Shown here: positions 43,752 to 52,218 of the stretch, one piece after another
Position numbering within the stretch: the first letter of the stretch is position 1
Layout: every line of letters begins with the position of its first letter
DNA from: Bacteroidota bacterium
GTDB taxonomy: Bacteria > Bacteroidota > Bacteroidia > Flavobacteriales_F > PHOS-HE28
NCBI GenBank assembly: GCA_014584605.1
Contig: JACTMO010000035.1
Span: forward strand, 1 to 64,000
Direction of reading: 5' to 3'
DNA: 64,000 nucleotides
Translations under genes and position numbers: made by a program
Notes under the pieces: model-generated
What the model was told of the DNA's origin: nothing
Databases searched by the model: none
Seen by the model: the letters and a program-made list of their open reading frames with translations, nothing else

Positions 43752-43767
43752 ATGACATTTCGGTCAT
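43752..43767. promoter_or_regulatory. Palindrome ATGAC-N6-GTCAT in the hemerythrin leader
   Basis: A perfect five-bp inverted repeat spans 43752-43767 and ends 6 nt before ATG 43774. The spacing is TGA-N8-TCA, so it is not the same class as the Crp/Fnr boxes. It lies downstream of both candidate -7 elements (43663 and TACTTTCA at 43736), a position typical of a repressor site. A nitric-oxide-responsive repressor is one possibility, not demonstrated. Confidence 0.45.
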
Positions 43768-43773
43768 AACGCC

Positions 43774-44481
43774 ATGAAGATCATCGACCCCGCCACCGGT
43801 AAACGCGTCGACGGCCGTGCCGCGAGCGAGCTGGACCTGAAGAAGCTGAAGAAGACCGACCCCTTGCAACGCGAGGTGGAGAAGGAGATCAACGCCTCGG
43901 AGCATTCGCCCATGGACCCGCCGGACGCCTACGGCGGCCAGGTGATCGATGCGGTGGCCTACGAGGACATGCCCGCGCTGCTGCAGCGCTACATGGACGA
44001 GCACCGCAAGGCCGAGGCGCAGATCCACGAGTTCGAGGAGGCCATGGCGCGCTTCAAGGATTCGCGTTACAAGCTGGACGCCTCCATCAACGAGGTGTTC
44101 CGCGCGTTCTTCACCTTCTTCGACGACAAGGTGCTGGACCACAACCGGCGCGAGGAGCGCGAGCTTTTCCCCCTGCTGCACCGCCGCCTGGTGGAGAGCG
44201 GGGAGCGCAGCACCGGGCCGCAGCCCACCACGGCCGTGGACCTGATGGAAGATGACCACGTGAAGTTCATCCAGCTCGGCGCCCTGGCCTTCAACCTGCT
44301 GGGCCTGGCCGCCCGCCTGCCCGACGACCGCTCGGCGCTGTTCACCTACGATGCCGCCTTCGACGCCGCGCGCGAGCTCTCCGAAGCGCTGCGCCTGCAC
44401 ATCCACCGCGAGGACAACATCCTCTTCCCCCTGGCCTGCAAGCTGATCGGCCGCGAGGAGTTGGACCGCCTCGCCTCCTGA
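43774..44481 (+). CDS. Hemerythrin-domain (HHE) protein
   Basis: A 235-residue protein. A charged N-terminus (about 1-70) is followed by a four-helix HHE domain (about 75-235). Visible ligand segments are MDEHRKAEAQIHEFEEAM, KVLDHNRREERELFPLLH, MEDDHVKFIQLG and HIHREDNILFPLACKLI, giving the His/Glu set for a di-iron site. Such proteins bind oxygen or nitric oxide, or repair iron-sulfur clusters (RIC/YtfE-like). It lies 10 bp upstream of moaA and under box 5, consistent with a role during nitrate or nitrite respiration. Confidence 0.85.
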   Translation: MKIIDPATGKRVDGRAASELDLKKLKKTDPLQREVEKEINASEHSPMDPPDAYGGQVIDAVAYEDMPALLQRYMDEHRKAEAQIHEFEEAMARFKDSRYKLDASINEVFRAFFTFFDDKVLDHNRREERELFPLLHRRLVESGERSTGPQPTTAVDLMEDDHVKFIQLGALAFNLLGLAARLPDDRSALFTYDAAFDAARELSEALRLHIHREDNILFPLACKLIGREELDRLAS

Positions 44482-44491
44482 TCCACGCCGC

Positions 44492-45499
44492 ATGGACCTC
44501 CCCACCGGCATGCTGACGGACCGCTTCGGGAGGAGGCACGACTACCTGCGCATCTCCCTGACCGAGCGCTGCAACATGCGCTGCACCTATTGCATGCCGG
44601 AAGAGGGCATCCCCCTGCGGCCCCGCGAGCAGTTCATGCGGCAGCAGGAGGTGCTGGCCCTCGCGGAAGTGTTCACCGGCCTGGGCGTGCGCAAGGTGCG
44701 GCTCACCGGCGGCGAACCCCTGGTGCGCAACGATGCGGATGCCATCATCCGGGGGCTGGCGCTGCTTCCCCTGGAACTGGCCATCACCACCAACGGCGTG
44801 CTGGTGGACCGCTTCGTTCCCACCTTCCACGCGGCGGGCCTGCGCAAGGTGAACGTGAGCCTGGACAGCCTGCGGCCGGAACGCGTGGCCGCCATCACGC
44901 GCCGCGACCATTTCCGCCAGGTGATGGGCAACATCGAACTGCTGCGGCGCGAGGGCTTCGACCTGAAGGTGAACGTGGTGCTGCTGCGCGGCATGAACGA
45001 CGACGAGATCGGCGACTTCGTGCAATGGGGCGCGGACCAGGGTATCCCGGTGCGCTTCATCGAGTTCATGCCCTTCGACGGCAACCGCTGGAACATGGAA
45101 CGCACCGTGCCCCAGGAGGAAGTGCTGCGCAAGCTGCACGAACGCTTCGGAGAGCACGCCCTGGAAGCGGTTCCCGGGGAGGCCCACGATACCGCCCGGC
45201 TCTACCGCCTGCAGGGCGCCGCGACCGCCTTCGGCATCATCGCCTCGGTGAGCAATCCGTTCTGCGACACCTGCAACCGCCTGCGCCTCACCGCCGACGG
45301 CAAGCTGAAGAACTGCCTCTTCGCCGGTGCCGAGACGGACCTGCTCAGCGCCCACCGCCGCGGTGAGGACCTCGCCCCTTTGATCGTGCGCAGCGTGCTG
45401 CACAAGGCCCGCAGCCGCGGGGGCATGGAGGACCTGGAGCAGCTGAGCGACCCCGTGCTGCACAGCGCCAACCGTGCCATGGTGGCCATCGGCGGGTGA
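44492..45499 (+). CDS. moaA: GTP 3',8-cyclase MoaA
   Basis: A 335-residue radical-SAM enzyme. The N-terminal [4Fe-4S] motif CNMRCTYC is in TERCNMRCTYCMPEEG. KVRLTGGEPLVR is the SAM-binding segment, and the C-terminal cluster ligands are CDTCNRLRLTADGKLKNC. The terminal Gly-Gly (MVAIGG) required by MoaA is present. It converts GTP to 3',8-cyclo-GTP, the first step of molybdenum cofactor synthesis; moaCB, moaD, moeB and moaE lie at 25-28 kb. moeA is not in the window. Ten bp after the hemerythrin gene. Confidence 0.96.
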   Translation: MDLPTGMLTDRFGRRHDYLRISLTERCNMRCTYCMPEEGIPLRPREQFMRQQEVLALAEVFTGLGVRKVRLTGGEPLVRNDADAIIRGLALLPLELAITTNGVLVDRFVPTFHAAGLRKVNVSLDSLRPERVAAITRRDHFRQVMGNIELLRREGFDLKVNVVLLRGMNDDEIGDFVQWGADQGIPVRFIEFMPFDGNRWNMERTVPQEEVLRKLHERFGEHALEAVPGEAHDTARLYRLQGAATAFGIIASVSNPFCDTCNRLRLTADGKLKNCLFAGAETDLLSAHRRGEDLAPLIVRSVLHKARSRGGMEDLEQLSDPVLHSANRAMVAIGG

Positions 45500-45631
45500 G
45501 GCGGGTGATGGCAGGTCCCGCAGCCACGGTCCTTGTGGCGCCGTTCGGTGCCGCGGCTTGCATCTCCGGGGCTCCACACCACCCACAAGGCTCCTGCGCG
45601 ACCGGGCCAGCGATCCCCTTCCGCCCCTGCC

Positions 45632-47110
45632 TCAATGCACGGGCTGCGCGCCCGACCCCGTGGCGGCCGCCCTGGCCAGGAGCTCCAGCTGCTCAAGCAG
45701 AACATCCACCTGCTCCCGGTGGGTGCGAAAGGACAGCGCCGCGAAACGCAGCGTGAACCGGCCATCGAGGAGCGTGGTGGAGATGAACACGCGGCCATCC
45801 TTCACCACGGCGCGTGCGATGTCGCGGTTGATGACCTCAGGGTCCGCCTCAGGTGTTTCCAGCCGGAAGTGGACCACCGACAGGTCGGGTTCGGGTCCGG
45901 TCGCAAAACCGATGGCCGCCACCCGATGGCGGAAGTATCGCGCGAGCCAGAGCTTTTCCTCCAGACAGGCGCGGAACGGCGCAACGCCGTGCAGTTTCAA
46001 GGGGAGCCACATGCGCAGCCCCCTGAAGTGCTTGCTGAGCTCCGGCGACAGTTCGGCAGGCGAGGGTTCGAACGCCCGTTCACGCGTATCCTGCATGTAG
46101 TGGGCCTGGTAGCCATGGGCCGCCATCAGATGCCGGATGTCCTTGAGCAGCACGATCCCCGTGCCGTAGGGCAGGAAAAGCCCCTTGTGAGGGTCCATCA
46201 CCAGCGAATCGGCGCGGTGAATGCCGACCATCACCGACCGGCCATGGTCGGTGAGCAGGAAGTAGCCCCCATAGGCCGCGTCCACGTGGTACCAGACCCC
46301 ATGCTTGGCCGCCACGGAGGCCAGTTCGTCCAGCGGGTCCACGGCCCCCACATCGGTGGAGCCCGCATTGGCGATCAGCAGGAACGGTCGCAGCCCGTCC
46401 CGCTCGTCGGCTCCGATCATGTCGCGCAGGGCATCGGCCCTCATCCGGTACCGATGGTCCATGGGCACGTACCGCACGATGCACTCCCCCAGGCCGGTGA
46501 TGCGCAAGGCCTTGTGCAAGCTGTGGTGCGCGTGGTGGGTGAGATACACCACGGCGCGCTCCAGGTCCCTTCCCTTAAGTCCCATGGCGGACCGTGCCGT
46601 GGCGACGGCCGTAAGGTTGGCCATGCTGCCCCCCGAGAGCAGGCAGCCGCCGGCGTTCTCCGGGTAACCGACCAGGCGGGCGCTCCAACGCACCATCGCG
46701 TTCTCCATCCGTACGGCACCGGGCGACGAGTAGAAGACCCCCGCATAGCGGTTGGTGATGGCCGCAAGCAGGTCTCCCCACGCCGCTGCCGGCACTCCAC
46801 CGCCGGGGATGTAGCCGAGATGTCCACCCGAGGCGGGGTTCAGCCCGGGTCCGTCCACGCGCAGCGCGAGATGGTCCAGGAGCCTGTCCAGGTCACCTCC
46901 CTCTTCCTGCGGTTCGAACATGCCATCGGCCTCGCATTTTTCATGCCCATCGGTCTCATAGGCCTTGAGCGAACCGATCCGGTCAAGGAAACGATCGGCG
47001 TATCCCTGGACCTTGGCGAAGAGCGCTTGGCGCTGCGTGCCGGGCGGCTCCAAGGCACGGCCGAGGTCGCCGTACTTCTCCACCTGCCGAACGATGTGGT
47101 CAAGGTCCAT
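45632..47110 (-). CDS. Group II PLP-dependent decarboxylase (aromatic-L-amino-acid decarboxylase-like)
   Basis: About 492 residues. PLP-fold signature: GYIPGGGVPAAAWGDLL, CLLSGGSMANLTAVATARSA, VDAAYGGYFLLTDHG, and SLVMDPHKGLFLPYGTG with the Schiff-base Lys. Family members decarboxylate glutamate, histidine or aromatic amino acids; the substrate is not fixed by these motifs. ATG 47110 or 47116 both fit. TACCTTGG at 47175-47168 gives it a separate promoter, so it may not be part of the had-oah-dch operon although it directly follows it. It could supply aromatic intermediates, but this is inference. Confidence 0.85.
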   Translation of the reverse strand: MDLDHIVRQVEKYGDLGRALEPPGTQRQALFAKVQGYADRFLDRIGSLKAYETDGHEKCEADGMFEPQEEGGDLDRLLDHLALRVDGPGLNPASGGHLGYIPGGGVPAAAWGDLLAAITNRYAGVFYSSPGAVRMENAMVRWSARLVGYPENAGGCLLSGGSMANLTAVATARSAMGLKGRDLERAVVYLTHHAHHSLHKALRITGLGECIVRYVPMDHRYRMRADALRDMIGADERDGLRPFLLIANAGSTDVGAVDPLDELASVAAKHGVWYHVDAAYGGYFLLTDHGRSVMVGIHRADSLVMDPHKGLFLPYGTGIVLLKDIRHLMAAHGYQAHYMQDTRERAFEPSPAELSPELSKHFRGLRMWLPLKLHGVAPFRACLEEKLWLARYFRHRVAAIGFATGPEPDLSVVHFRLETPEADPEVINRDIARAVVKDGRVFISTTLLDGRFTLRFAALSFRTHREQVDVLLEQLELLARAAATGSGAQPVH

Positions 47111-47167
47111 GTCCATCCGTCGCCTCCCAACCCGCCCGGCGGCCAGTGTCACCGCAAGTCGAGGGCG

Positions 47168-47175
47168 CCAAGGTA
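47168..47175 (-). promoter_or_regulatory. Candidate -7 element (TACCTTGG)
   Basis: TACCTTGG lies about 52-58 nt upstream of the decarboxylase start. No Crp/Fnr-type box is found 33 bp upstream, unlike the elements with the same octamer at 28420 and 61398. Confidence 0.4.
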
Positions 47176-47225
47176 GCCTCCCGTCCGGACGGAGCCCGAT
47201 CGTCCACCCGTTCCCGCAGCCCCTC

Positions 47226-48047
47226 CTATCGGTTCTCCCAGCGCGGGGGACGCTTCTCCAGGAAGGCGGCGATGCCTTCGTTGGCATCGGCCGTGGCCAT
47301 CAGTTGGTCCACGTACAGCTTCTCCAACTGGGGCAGGAAGTTGGACAGTACATGGTTGAACTTCACGCGGGCGGCACGCACGGCGAAGCGCAACGAGGAG
47401 GCGCTCTTGGGCAGGATGTTCTTTACGGCCCACTCGCCCACCGCCGCATCCAGCGCGGCGCGGTCGGCGTGCACGGCATGCACCAGACCGATCTGCAGGG
47501 CCTCTTGTGCTTCGATGCTGCGCCCGGTGAGCAGCAGCTCCTCGGCGCGCGCCAGGCCGATCTTCTCGGGCAGGATGATGGAGGCCGGCGGAGGGAACAC
47601 GCCCAGCACCACCTCGGGCTGCCCCAGCTTGCCGTCGGCGGTGGCGAAGAGCACGTCGCACATCAGGGCCAGCTCCAGGCCGCCGCCCAGGCACTGGCCG
47701 CCGATCTTCGCCACGGTGGGGATGGCCAGGTCGCGCAGGGTGAGGAACAGGCCGTGGAAGGCGCGGAGCATGGCGGGTGCCGCGTCGCGCCGATGCTCCT
47801 CCACGCTGGCGCCGAAGCTGAAGTGCCGGCCCGCACCCTCGAAGGTGATCAGCTTCAATGAGCTCGTCGTGGCGAATCCATCGAGCAGTTCCTGCAGCTG
47901 CTCCATCATCCGATGGTCCAGCACATTGCCCTTGCCGTCGTCCAGGGTGATGCGGGCCACCTGCCCGCCGTGCAGCCAGGCCAGTTTCACCTTGCCCAGG
48001 TCGCGGTCCTGCTGTGCGGCCGCTGCGGCGGATGCCGTGGTGCTCAT
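47226..48047 (-). CDS. dch: Cyclohexa-1,5-diene-1-carbonyl-CoA hydratase (enoyl-CoA hydratase family)
   Basis: A 273-residue crotonase-fold protein. HFSFGASVEEH, IPTVAKIGGQCLGGGLELALMC and KLGQPEVVLGVFPPPASIILPE are the oxyanion-hole and active-site segments. The ASVEEH and FPP motifs are those I associate with the dienoyl-CoA hydratase of class I benzoyl-CoA degraders (Thauera Dch). It hydrates the cyclic dienoyl-CoA product of benzoyl-CoA reductase. It is the third gene of an operon with had and oah; its ATG overlaps the oah stop (ATGA). Assignment rests on motif plus context. Confidence 0.85.
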   Translation of the reverse strand: MSTTASAAAAAQQDRDLGKVKLAWLHGGQVARITLDDGKGNVLDHRMMEQLQELLDGFATTSSLKLITFEGAGRHFSFGASVEEHRRDAAPAMLRAFHGLFLTLRDLAIPTVAKIGGQCLGGGLELALMCDVLFATADGKLGQPEVVLGVFPPPASIILPEKIGLARAEELLLTGRSIEAQEALQIGLVHAVHADRAALDAAVGEWAVKNILPKSASSLRFAVRAARVKFNHVLSNFLPQLEKLYVDQLMATADANEGIAAFLEKRPPRWENR

Positions 48048-49147
48048 GCTTGCTCGGTTCGGTATTGGGGACTGATGGCGCGCAGCAGGTCGTCGTTCCA
48101 CGGATGGCCTTCGGCCAGCAATTGCCGCAGTTTCACGAAGTCCACCTCGCGGCGGTCCTTGGGCCCTTCATTGAAGGCCCTGAAGCCTGCACGCGCCTCG
48201 GTCATCATGTTCAGGGCGAGCCATTCGCGGCTGCTCTCCTTGTTGCGGTCCCAGTGCTCCAGTTTCTTCTTTCGGATCTCGCTGAGCGATTTGGCGGTGC
48301 AGTTGGGGAAGGTGTGCAGCAGCTTGGCGACCAGTTGGTCCACGGCGCGGTCCAGTTCGCTCAGGTCCACCGTGCCCTGCTTCAGCAGTTGCTTGCCGCG
48401 CTCGGCGTCGGCACCGGTGCGCCACTGGCCGTACACGATGTTACCCATGTCGTCCACGAAGCGGTCGGTGACCACCAACGGGTTGGGGATGAACCGACCA
48501 TCGACCTTCAGGACGGGCACGACCTCCGTGACCAGTCCGATGAACTTCGCGTAATGCGCGCTCCAGTGCTCGCAAAGGGTCAGCGATCGGGTGGCCTTGT
48601 CGTAACCCACGTAGAGGTGCAGGAAATCGGTGGAACCGCCGATGGCCGCGCTGCCGTGCTTGGGCCCGGCCTGCCCGAAGCGGGCCAGGTCGCTGGCCAC
48701 GGTGAAGTCGCAGGCCATGCCGATCTCCTGGCCGCCGGCGATGCGCATGCCGTTCACACGGTTGATCACCGGCTTGTCGCATTTCAGGATGCCGCTCACC
48801 ATATCGTTGAAGAGCCGCATGTACTGCGCGTACTCCTGCGGGTTGCCCGCGTAGTACTCGGCGTACTCCTTGGTGTTGCCTCCGGTGCAGAAGGCCTTGT
48901 CGCCAACGGCGGTGAAGACCACGGCCACCACGCTGCGGTCGTTACCGGCCTCGGCGAAGGCGGCGATCAGCTCCTTGACGGCCCCGGTGGTGTAGCTGTT
49001 GAACTGCGCGGGGTTGTTCAGGAAGATCCAGGTGGTGTAAAGGTCTTCCACGGCCGTGCCGTCCAGGTCGCGGCACGGGCGCTTCTCGAACAGGATCTCC
49101 TTGTAGTCCGTACGTGCGAGGTTGTGGTCCTTCAGTTCCGTTGCCAT
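48044..49147 (-). CDS. oah: 6-oxocyclohex-1-ene-1-carbonyl-CoA hydrolase
   Basis: A 367-residue crotonase-superfamily enzyme, longer than ordinary enoyl-CoA hydratases as expected for Oah/BamA. WIFLNNPAQFNSYTTGAVKE, DKAFCTGGNTKEYAEYYAG and RVNGMRIAGGQEIGMACDFT, with a C-terminal GHPWNDDLLRAISPQYRTEQA tail, match this family. It opens the ring by hydrolytic cleavage of a cyclic 6-oxo-enoyl-CoA to 3-hydroxypimelyl-CoA, and BamA-type genes serve as markers for anaerobic aromatic degradation. It lies 9 bp after had and overlaps dch by 4 bp. Confidence 0.92.
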   Translation of the reverse strand: MATELKDHNLARTDYKEILFEKRPCRDLDGTAVEDLYTTWIFLNNPAQFNSYTTGAVKELIAAFAEAGNDRSVVAVVFTAVGDKAFCTGGNTKEYAEYYAGNPQEYAQYMRLFNDMVSGILKCDKPVINRVNGMRIAGGQEIGMACDFTVASDLARFGQAGPKHGSAAIGGSTDFLHLYVGYDKATRSLTLCEHWSAHYAKFIGLVTEVVPVLKVDGRFIPNPLVVTDRFVDDMGNIVYGQWRTGADAERGKQLLKQGTVDLSELDRAVDQLVAKLLHTFPNCTAKSLSEIRKKKLEHWDRNKESSREWLALNMMTEARAGFRAFNEGPKDRREVDFVKLRQLLAEGHPWNDDLLRAISPQYRTEQA

Positions 49148-49156
49148 GGTTCGGGT

Positions 49157-50218
49157 TCAATCCAGGCCGGGCACGAGCACGGACCTTTTGTTGTACTTGT
49201 GCTGGAGGGTTCCTTGGAACACCTCGTTGATGTGCGAAAGGGGGAAGGTCTCCACGAAGTCACCGATGCGCAGCTTGCCGCCGGCGATCAGGTCCAGCAC
49301 CTCGGGATAGAGCTCGGCACGGCAGCCCCAGGTGCCGATGAGCTTGGCGTCGAAGGCCATCAGGTTGCTCAGACGCACCTCCACCTTGTCCATGGTGAAG
49401 CCCACGATGCTCAGGGTGCTGGCGTAGGTGATGAGGCTGAAGGCCAGGTCCTGCCCGGCGCGGGTGCCGCTGATCTCGAAGATCTTCCAGCCCAGCTTGG
49501 GTGCGCCGATCTCGCCGGCGAGCACCTTCACGCGTTCCTTCACGGCCTTCGGGTCCATGCCCCGGGTGTTGAGCGTGGCCTCCACGCCCTGGGACCTGGC
49601 GATGCCCAGTTTCTCGTCGTTGATGTCAAGCGCGATGACCTTCGCACCGAGGATGCGTGCGATGAGCGCCCCGTAGATGCCCACGCCGCCCACGCCGATC
49701 ACGATGGCCAGGTCGCCGGGCACGAGCTCCGAGCGCTTCACCACTTGATAGGGCGTGCTGATGGCATCGGCGATGACGGCCAGCTGCTCCAACGGATAGC
49801 GCGCCAGCACGGCCTCGGGCACCTCGCAGAGGAAGCGGTCCGGCACCAGGACATGCGTGGCGAAGCCCCCGTGCATGTCGTTGCCCGGCATCACCTGCCT
49901 GCGGCAGATGTTGCTGCGCCCCTTGAGGCAGAGCGTGCACTCGCCGCAGGGGAGCACGGCCGGCACGATGACGGGCCTGCCCATCCAGCGCGCATCGCCG
50001 GCCACCACCGTGCCGCTGATCTCGTGGCCCAGGGTGAGGGGCAGCGCGTGCTTGGTCTGCACACCGCTGTGCCAGAAGCTGAGGTCGGTGTGGCATACGC
50101 CGCAGCCCGCCACGCGGACCAGGGCCTCTCCGGGGCCGGGCGTGGGCAGGGGCAGCTCGTGGCGCACGAAGGGCCGGTCCGTGGCCTCCATCCTCCATTG
50201 CTGCATCGTTCCGCTCAT
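49157..50218 (-). CDS. had: 6-hydroxycyclohex-1-ene-1-carbonyl-CoA dehydrogenase
   Basis: A 353-residue zinc-dependent alcohol dehydrogenase. GCGVCHTD and GHEISGTV carry catalytic-zinc ligands, CGECTLCLKGRSNIC is the structural-zinc lobe, and IGVGGVGIYGALIARILGA is the NAD-binding loop. Position in an operon with oah and dch, in the reaction order dch-had-oah, supports the Had assignment over a generic dehydrogenase. It oxidises the hydroxy group made by Dch. The upstream region 50219-50281 holds a -7-like box and the Crp/Fnr-type palindrome at 50272-50285. Confidence 0.9.
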   Translation of the reverse strand: MSGTMQQWRMEATDRPFVRHELPLPTPGPGEALVRVAGCGVCHTDLSFWHSGVQTKHALPLTLGHEISGTVVAGDARWMGRPVIVPAVLPCGECTLCLKGRSNICRRQVMPGNDMHGGFATHVLVPDRFLCEVPEAVLARYPLEQLAVIADAISTPYQVVKRSELVPGDLAIVIGVGGVGIYGALIARILGAKVIALDINDEKLGIARSQGVEATLNTRGMDPKAVKERVKVLAGEIGAPKLGWKIFEISGTRAGQDLAFSLITYASTLSIVGFTMDKVEVRLSNLMAFDAKLIGTWGCRAELYPEVLDLIAGGKLRIGDFVETFPLSHINEVFQGTLQHKYNKRSVLVPGLD

Positions 50219-50241
50219 GGTGCTGCTGCTTGTCGTGCCTG

Positions 50242-50285
50242 CGATCTTATCGCGGTGGCTGTTCAGGGATCATGATGTGCGTCAT
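50242..50285 (-). promoter_or_regulatory. Box 6: Crp/Fnr-type palindrome plus -7 element for had-oah-dch
   Basis: ATGATGTGCGTCAT at 50272-50285 (arms extend one bp each side) has a weak -7 candidate TAAGATCG at 50249-50242, centres 33 bp apart. The palindrome overlaps the stop codon of the preceding fusion gene (50282-50284). The -7 match is the poorest of the series. Confidence 0.55.
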
Positions 50286-52177
50286 GGAACCGTGCCGGGT
50301 GCTCCGGCCGCTCCTTCCGGACTGCCTGCGGTGACGACATCCGGACGGGCCGCTGCGCGCCGGTGATGGTCGCGTGCGATGAGGGCCGCACCGAAGGACA
50401 CGACGTATTGCGGGGCCTCCAGCACGTGCAGCTCCACCCCCAGCTTCGCCTGGAGCAGCTCGCGCAGGTAGGGGTGGTGGGCCACGACCCCTCCGATCAT
50501 CACCGTGGGGACGCCAGGCGCAAGGCGCAGCTTGGCCACCTTGCCGGCGATGCTGAGATAGATGCCACGTGCGATGTCCTCGGGCTTCATGCCGTCGAAG
50601 ATCCAGTTCATGATCTCCGTCTTGGCGAACACGGTGCAGAAACTGTTCAGCTCCTTGTCATGTGTGCTCAGGGCGGCCATCCTGCTCATCTCGCCGATCT
50701 CGATCCGGGCGCGTTCGGCGATCTCACTCAGGAAGGCACCCGTGCCGGCGGCGCACTTGTCGTTCATGTGGAAGTTCTCCACATCGCCCCGGGCATCGCA
50801 ACGGATCACCTTGATGTCCTCCCCGCCGATGTCGATGATGTTCAGCTCGCCCTGCACATGGTGCTGTACGCCGGCGGCGGCGCAGTTGATCTCGGTCTTC
50901 ACCAGGTCCGTGGCACCGAAGTGCTTGCGCCCGTATCCCGTGGCGCAGCTGTGCACGATCCGGAAGTGGGTGCTGACGGCCTTCATCACGTTGCTCACGG
51001 CCTGACGATCGGCGCCGAGGGTGGGCAGGCCGTAGCGGAAGAGCACGCGTCCGTCGCCGTCGATCACGGTGAACTTGGTGAAGGCCGAGCCCAGGTCCAC
51101 CCCCAGGAAGCAGGGCACGTCGCGGTACGCGGCCGGACCCGCGCCTTTCTCCATGAAGCCCTTGTCGAGGATCCGGCGGAAGACATCGCCCACCGGACCG
51201 GGCACGCGGGAGACGATGTTCTTGTTGGTCATGGCCTTCACCATGTTGGTGAAGGTGAGGTTGAGCGAGGTGCGCACGTAGTGCTTGCGGCCGTACTCGA
51301 CGATCTTGCCATTGAAGTGGTCGATCTCCGTGGGCCTGCCGTTGATCAGGTCCACCGCGAGGCTGGGAAAGTGGTCGCCGCCGCGCCGCAGGTAGCGCAT
51401 GCAACGGCGCGTGAAATCGTCCGGGAAGCGGATCTTCTCATGCTCGGCCACGGCCACCGCTTCGCTGATGACCTGCTCGATGAGCTCGCGCGAATCGGGG
51501 TCGTCCATCGCCTCGGCCATGGTGAGGCGGCCCACCCCGCACAGGGCGCTGAGCGAGGAGTTCAGGATGGTCTTCTCCCAGCTGCGCCGCAGCAGCTCGA
51601 AACTGTCCACCGCCTCGGTGCGCAGGCCCGCCCGGGTGAGCAGCTCGGCCAGCTCGCGCGAACGGACGCTCTGGCTGTCGTCGATGCTGCCCAGGTAATT
51701 GGGCGGCTGGTTGAAGTTGACCCGCAGGCTGTTGGGACCCGTGATGCTTCCGGCGAAGTTCACCACCATGCGCAGGGTCCGGTCGCTGCCGAAGGCCGAG
51801 GCCAGCAGCTGCTCGGTGTCGATCCCGTTCTGGGCGGAGACCACCAGGAGCCCGGGTGCGTTGAGCACCTGCGCCTCCTCGGCGGCCTCGACGGTCTGAT
51901 AGGTCTTGGTGGCGAAGAACAACACCTGGGGGCGGAAGTCCCGCAGCCCGGCGATGTCCGTCGCCACGGCGATGCCGGTGGCATGCCCTTCCACGGCGTT
52001 CTCCAGCACCAGACCGGCCTCGCTGATGCGCCGGGCGCGTGTGCCGTTGCGCACCGCCACGGCCACCTCACAGCCCGCCTCCCGGAGCTTGGTGGCCAGC
52101 ACCATGCCCACCGGCCCCAGACCGATGACACCGATCCGCGGCGCTCCTTTCAGGCTGTTGTCCGTTGTTCCCATCAT
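50282..52177 (-). CDS. Fusion of a ketopantoate-reductase-like dehydrogenase and a BcrA/D-HgdC-type ATPase
   Basis: A 631-residue protein joining two complete domains. Residues 5-330 form a 2-dehydropantoate 2-reductase (ApbA/PanE-like) domain: RIGVIGLGPVGMVLATKL for the nucleotide, SAQNGID, WEKTILNSSLSALCGV with the expected Lys, and GRPTEIDHFNGKIVEYG. Residues about 350-610 form a BadF/BcrA-type ATPase: FLGVDLGSAFTKFTVIDGDG, NIIDIGGEDIKVIR, the cluster cysteines in NDKCAAGTG (about 475) and FCTVFAKTE (about 514). All motifs for ATP-driven electron injection are present. It lies 41 bp after the lone BcrB/HgdB-type gene, so the pair may be a separate reductase. Substrate unknown. ATG 52177 or 52174 start. 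Confidence 0.88.
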   Translation of the reverse strand: MMGTTDNSLKGAPRIGVIGLGPVGMVLATKLREAGCEVAVAVRNGTRARRISEAGLVLENAVEGHATGIAVATDIAGLRDFRPQVLFFATKTYQTVEAAEEAQVLNAPGLLVVSAQNGIDTEQLLASAFGSDRTLRMVVNFAGSITGPNSLRVNFNQPPNYLGSIDDSQSVRSRELAELLTRAGLRTEAVDSFELLRRSWEKTILNSSLSALCGVGRLTMAEAMDDPDSRELIEQVISEAVAVAEHEKIRFPDDFTRRCMRYLRRGGDHFPSLAVDLINGRPTEIDHFNGKIVEYGRKHYVRTSLNLTFTNMVKAMTNKNIVSRVPGPVGDVFRRILDKGFMEKGAGPAAYRDVPCFLGVDLGSAFTKFTVIDGDGRVLFRYGLPTLGADRQAVSNVMKAVSTHFRIVHSCATGYGRKHFGATDLVKTEINCAAAGVQHHVQGELNIIDIGGEDIKVIRCDARGDVENFHMNDKCAAGTGAFLSEIAERARIEIGEMSRMAALSTHDKELNSFCTVFAKTEIMNWIFDGMKPEDIARGIYLSIAGKVAKLRLAPGVPTVMIGGVVAHHPYLRELLQAKLGVELHVLEAPQYVVSFGAALIARDHHRRAAARPDVVTAGSPEGAAGAPGTVP

Positions 52178-52218
52178 CTCCGCTCCTTGTTCCCCCGGTC
52201 CCCGCGCGCTTCCCTGTT

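Noticed and set aside
45500-45631. Inverted repeat GCCAC-N7-GTGGC between moaA and the decarboxylase as a terminator
   Set aside because: The five-bp stem is short and not followed by T residues, so it is too weak to call.
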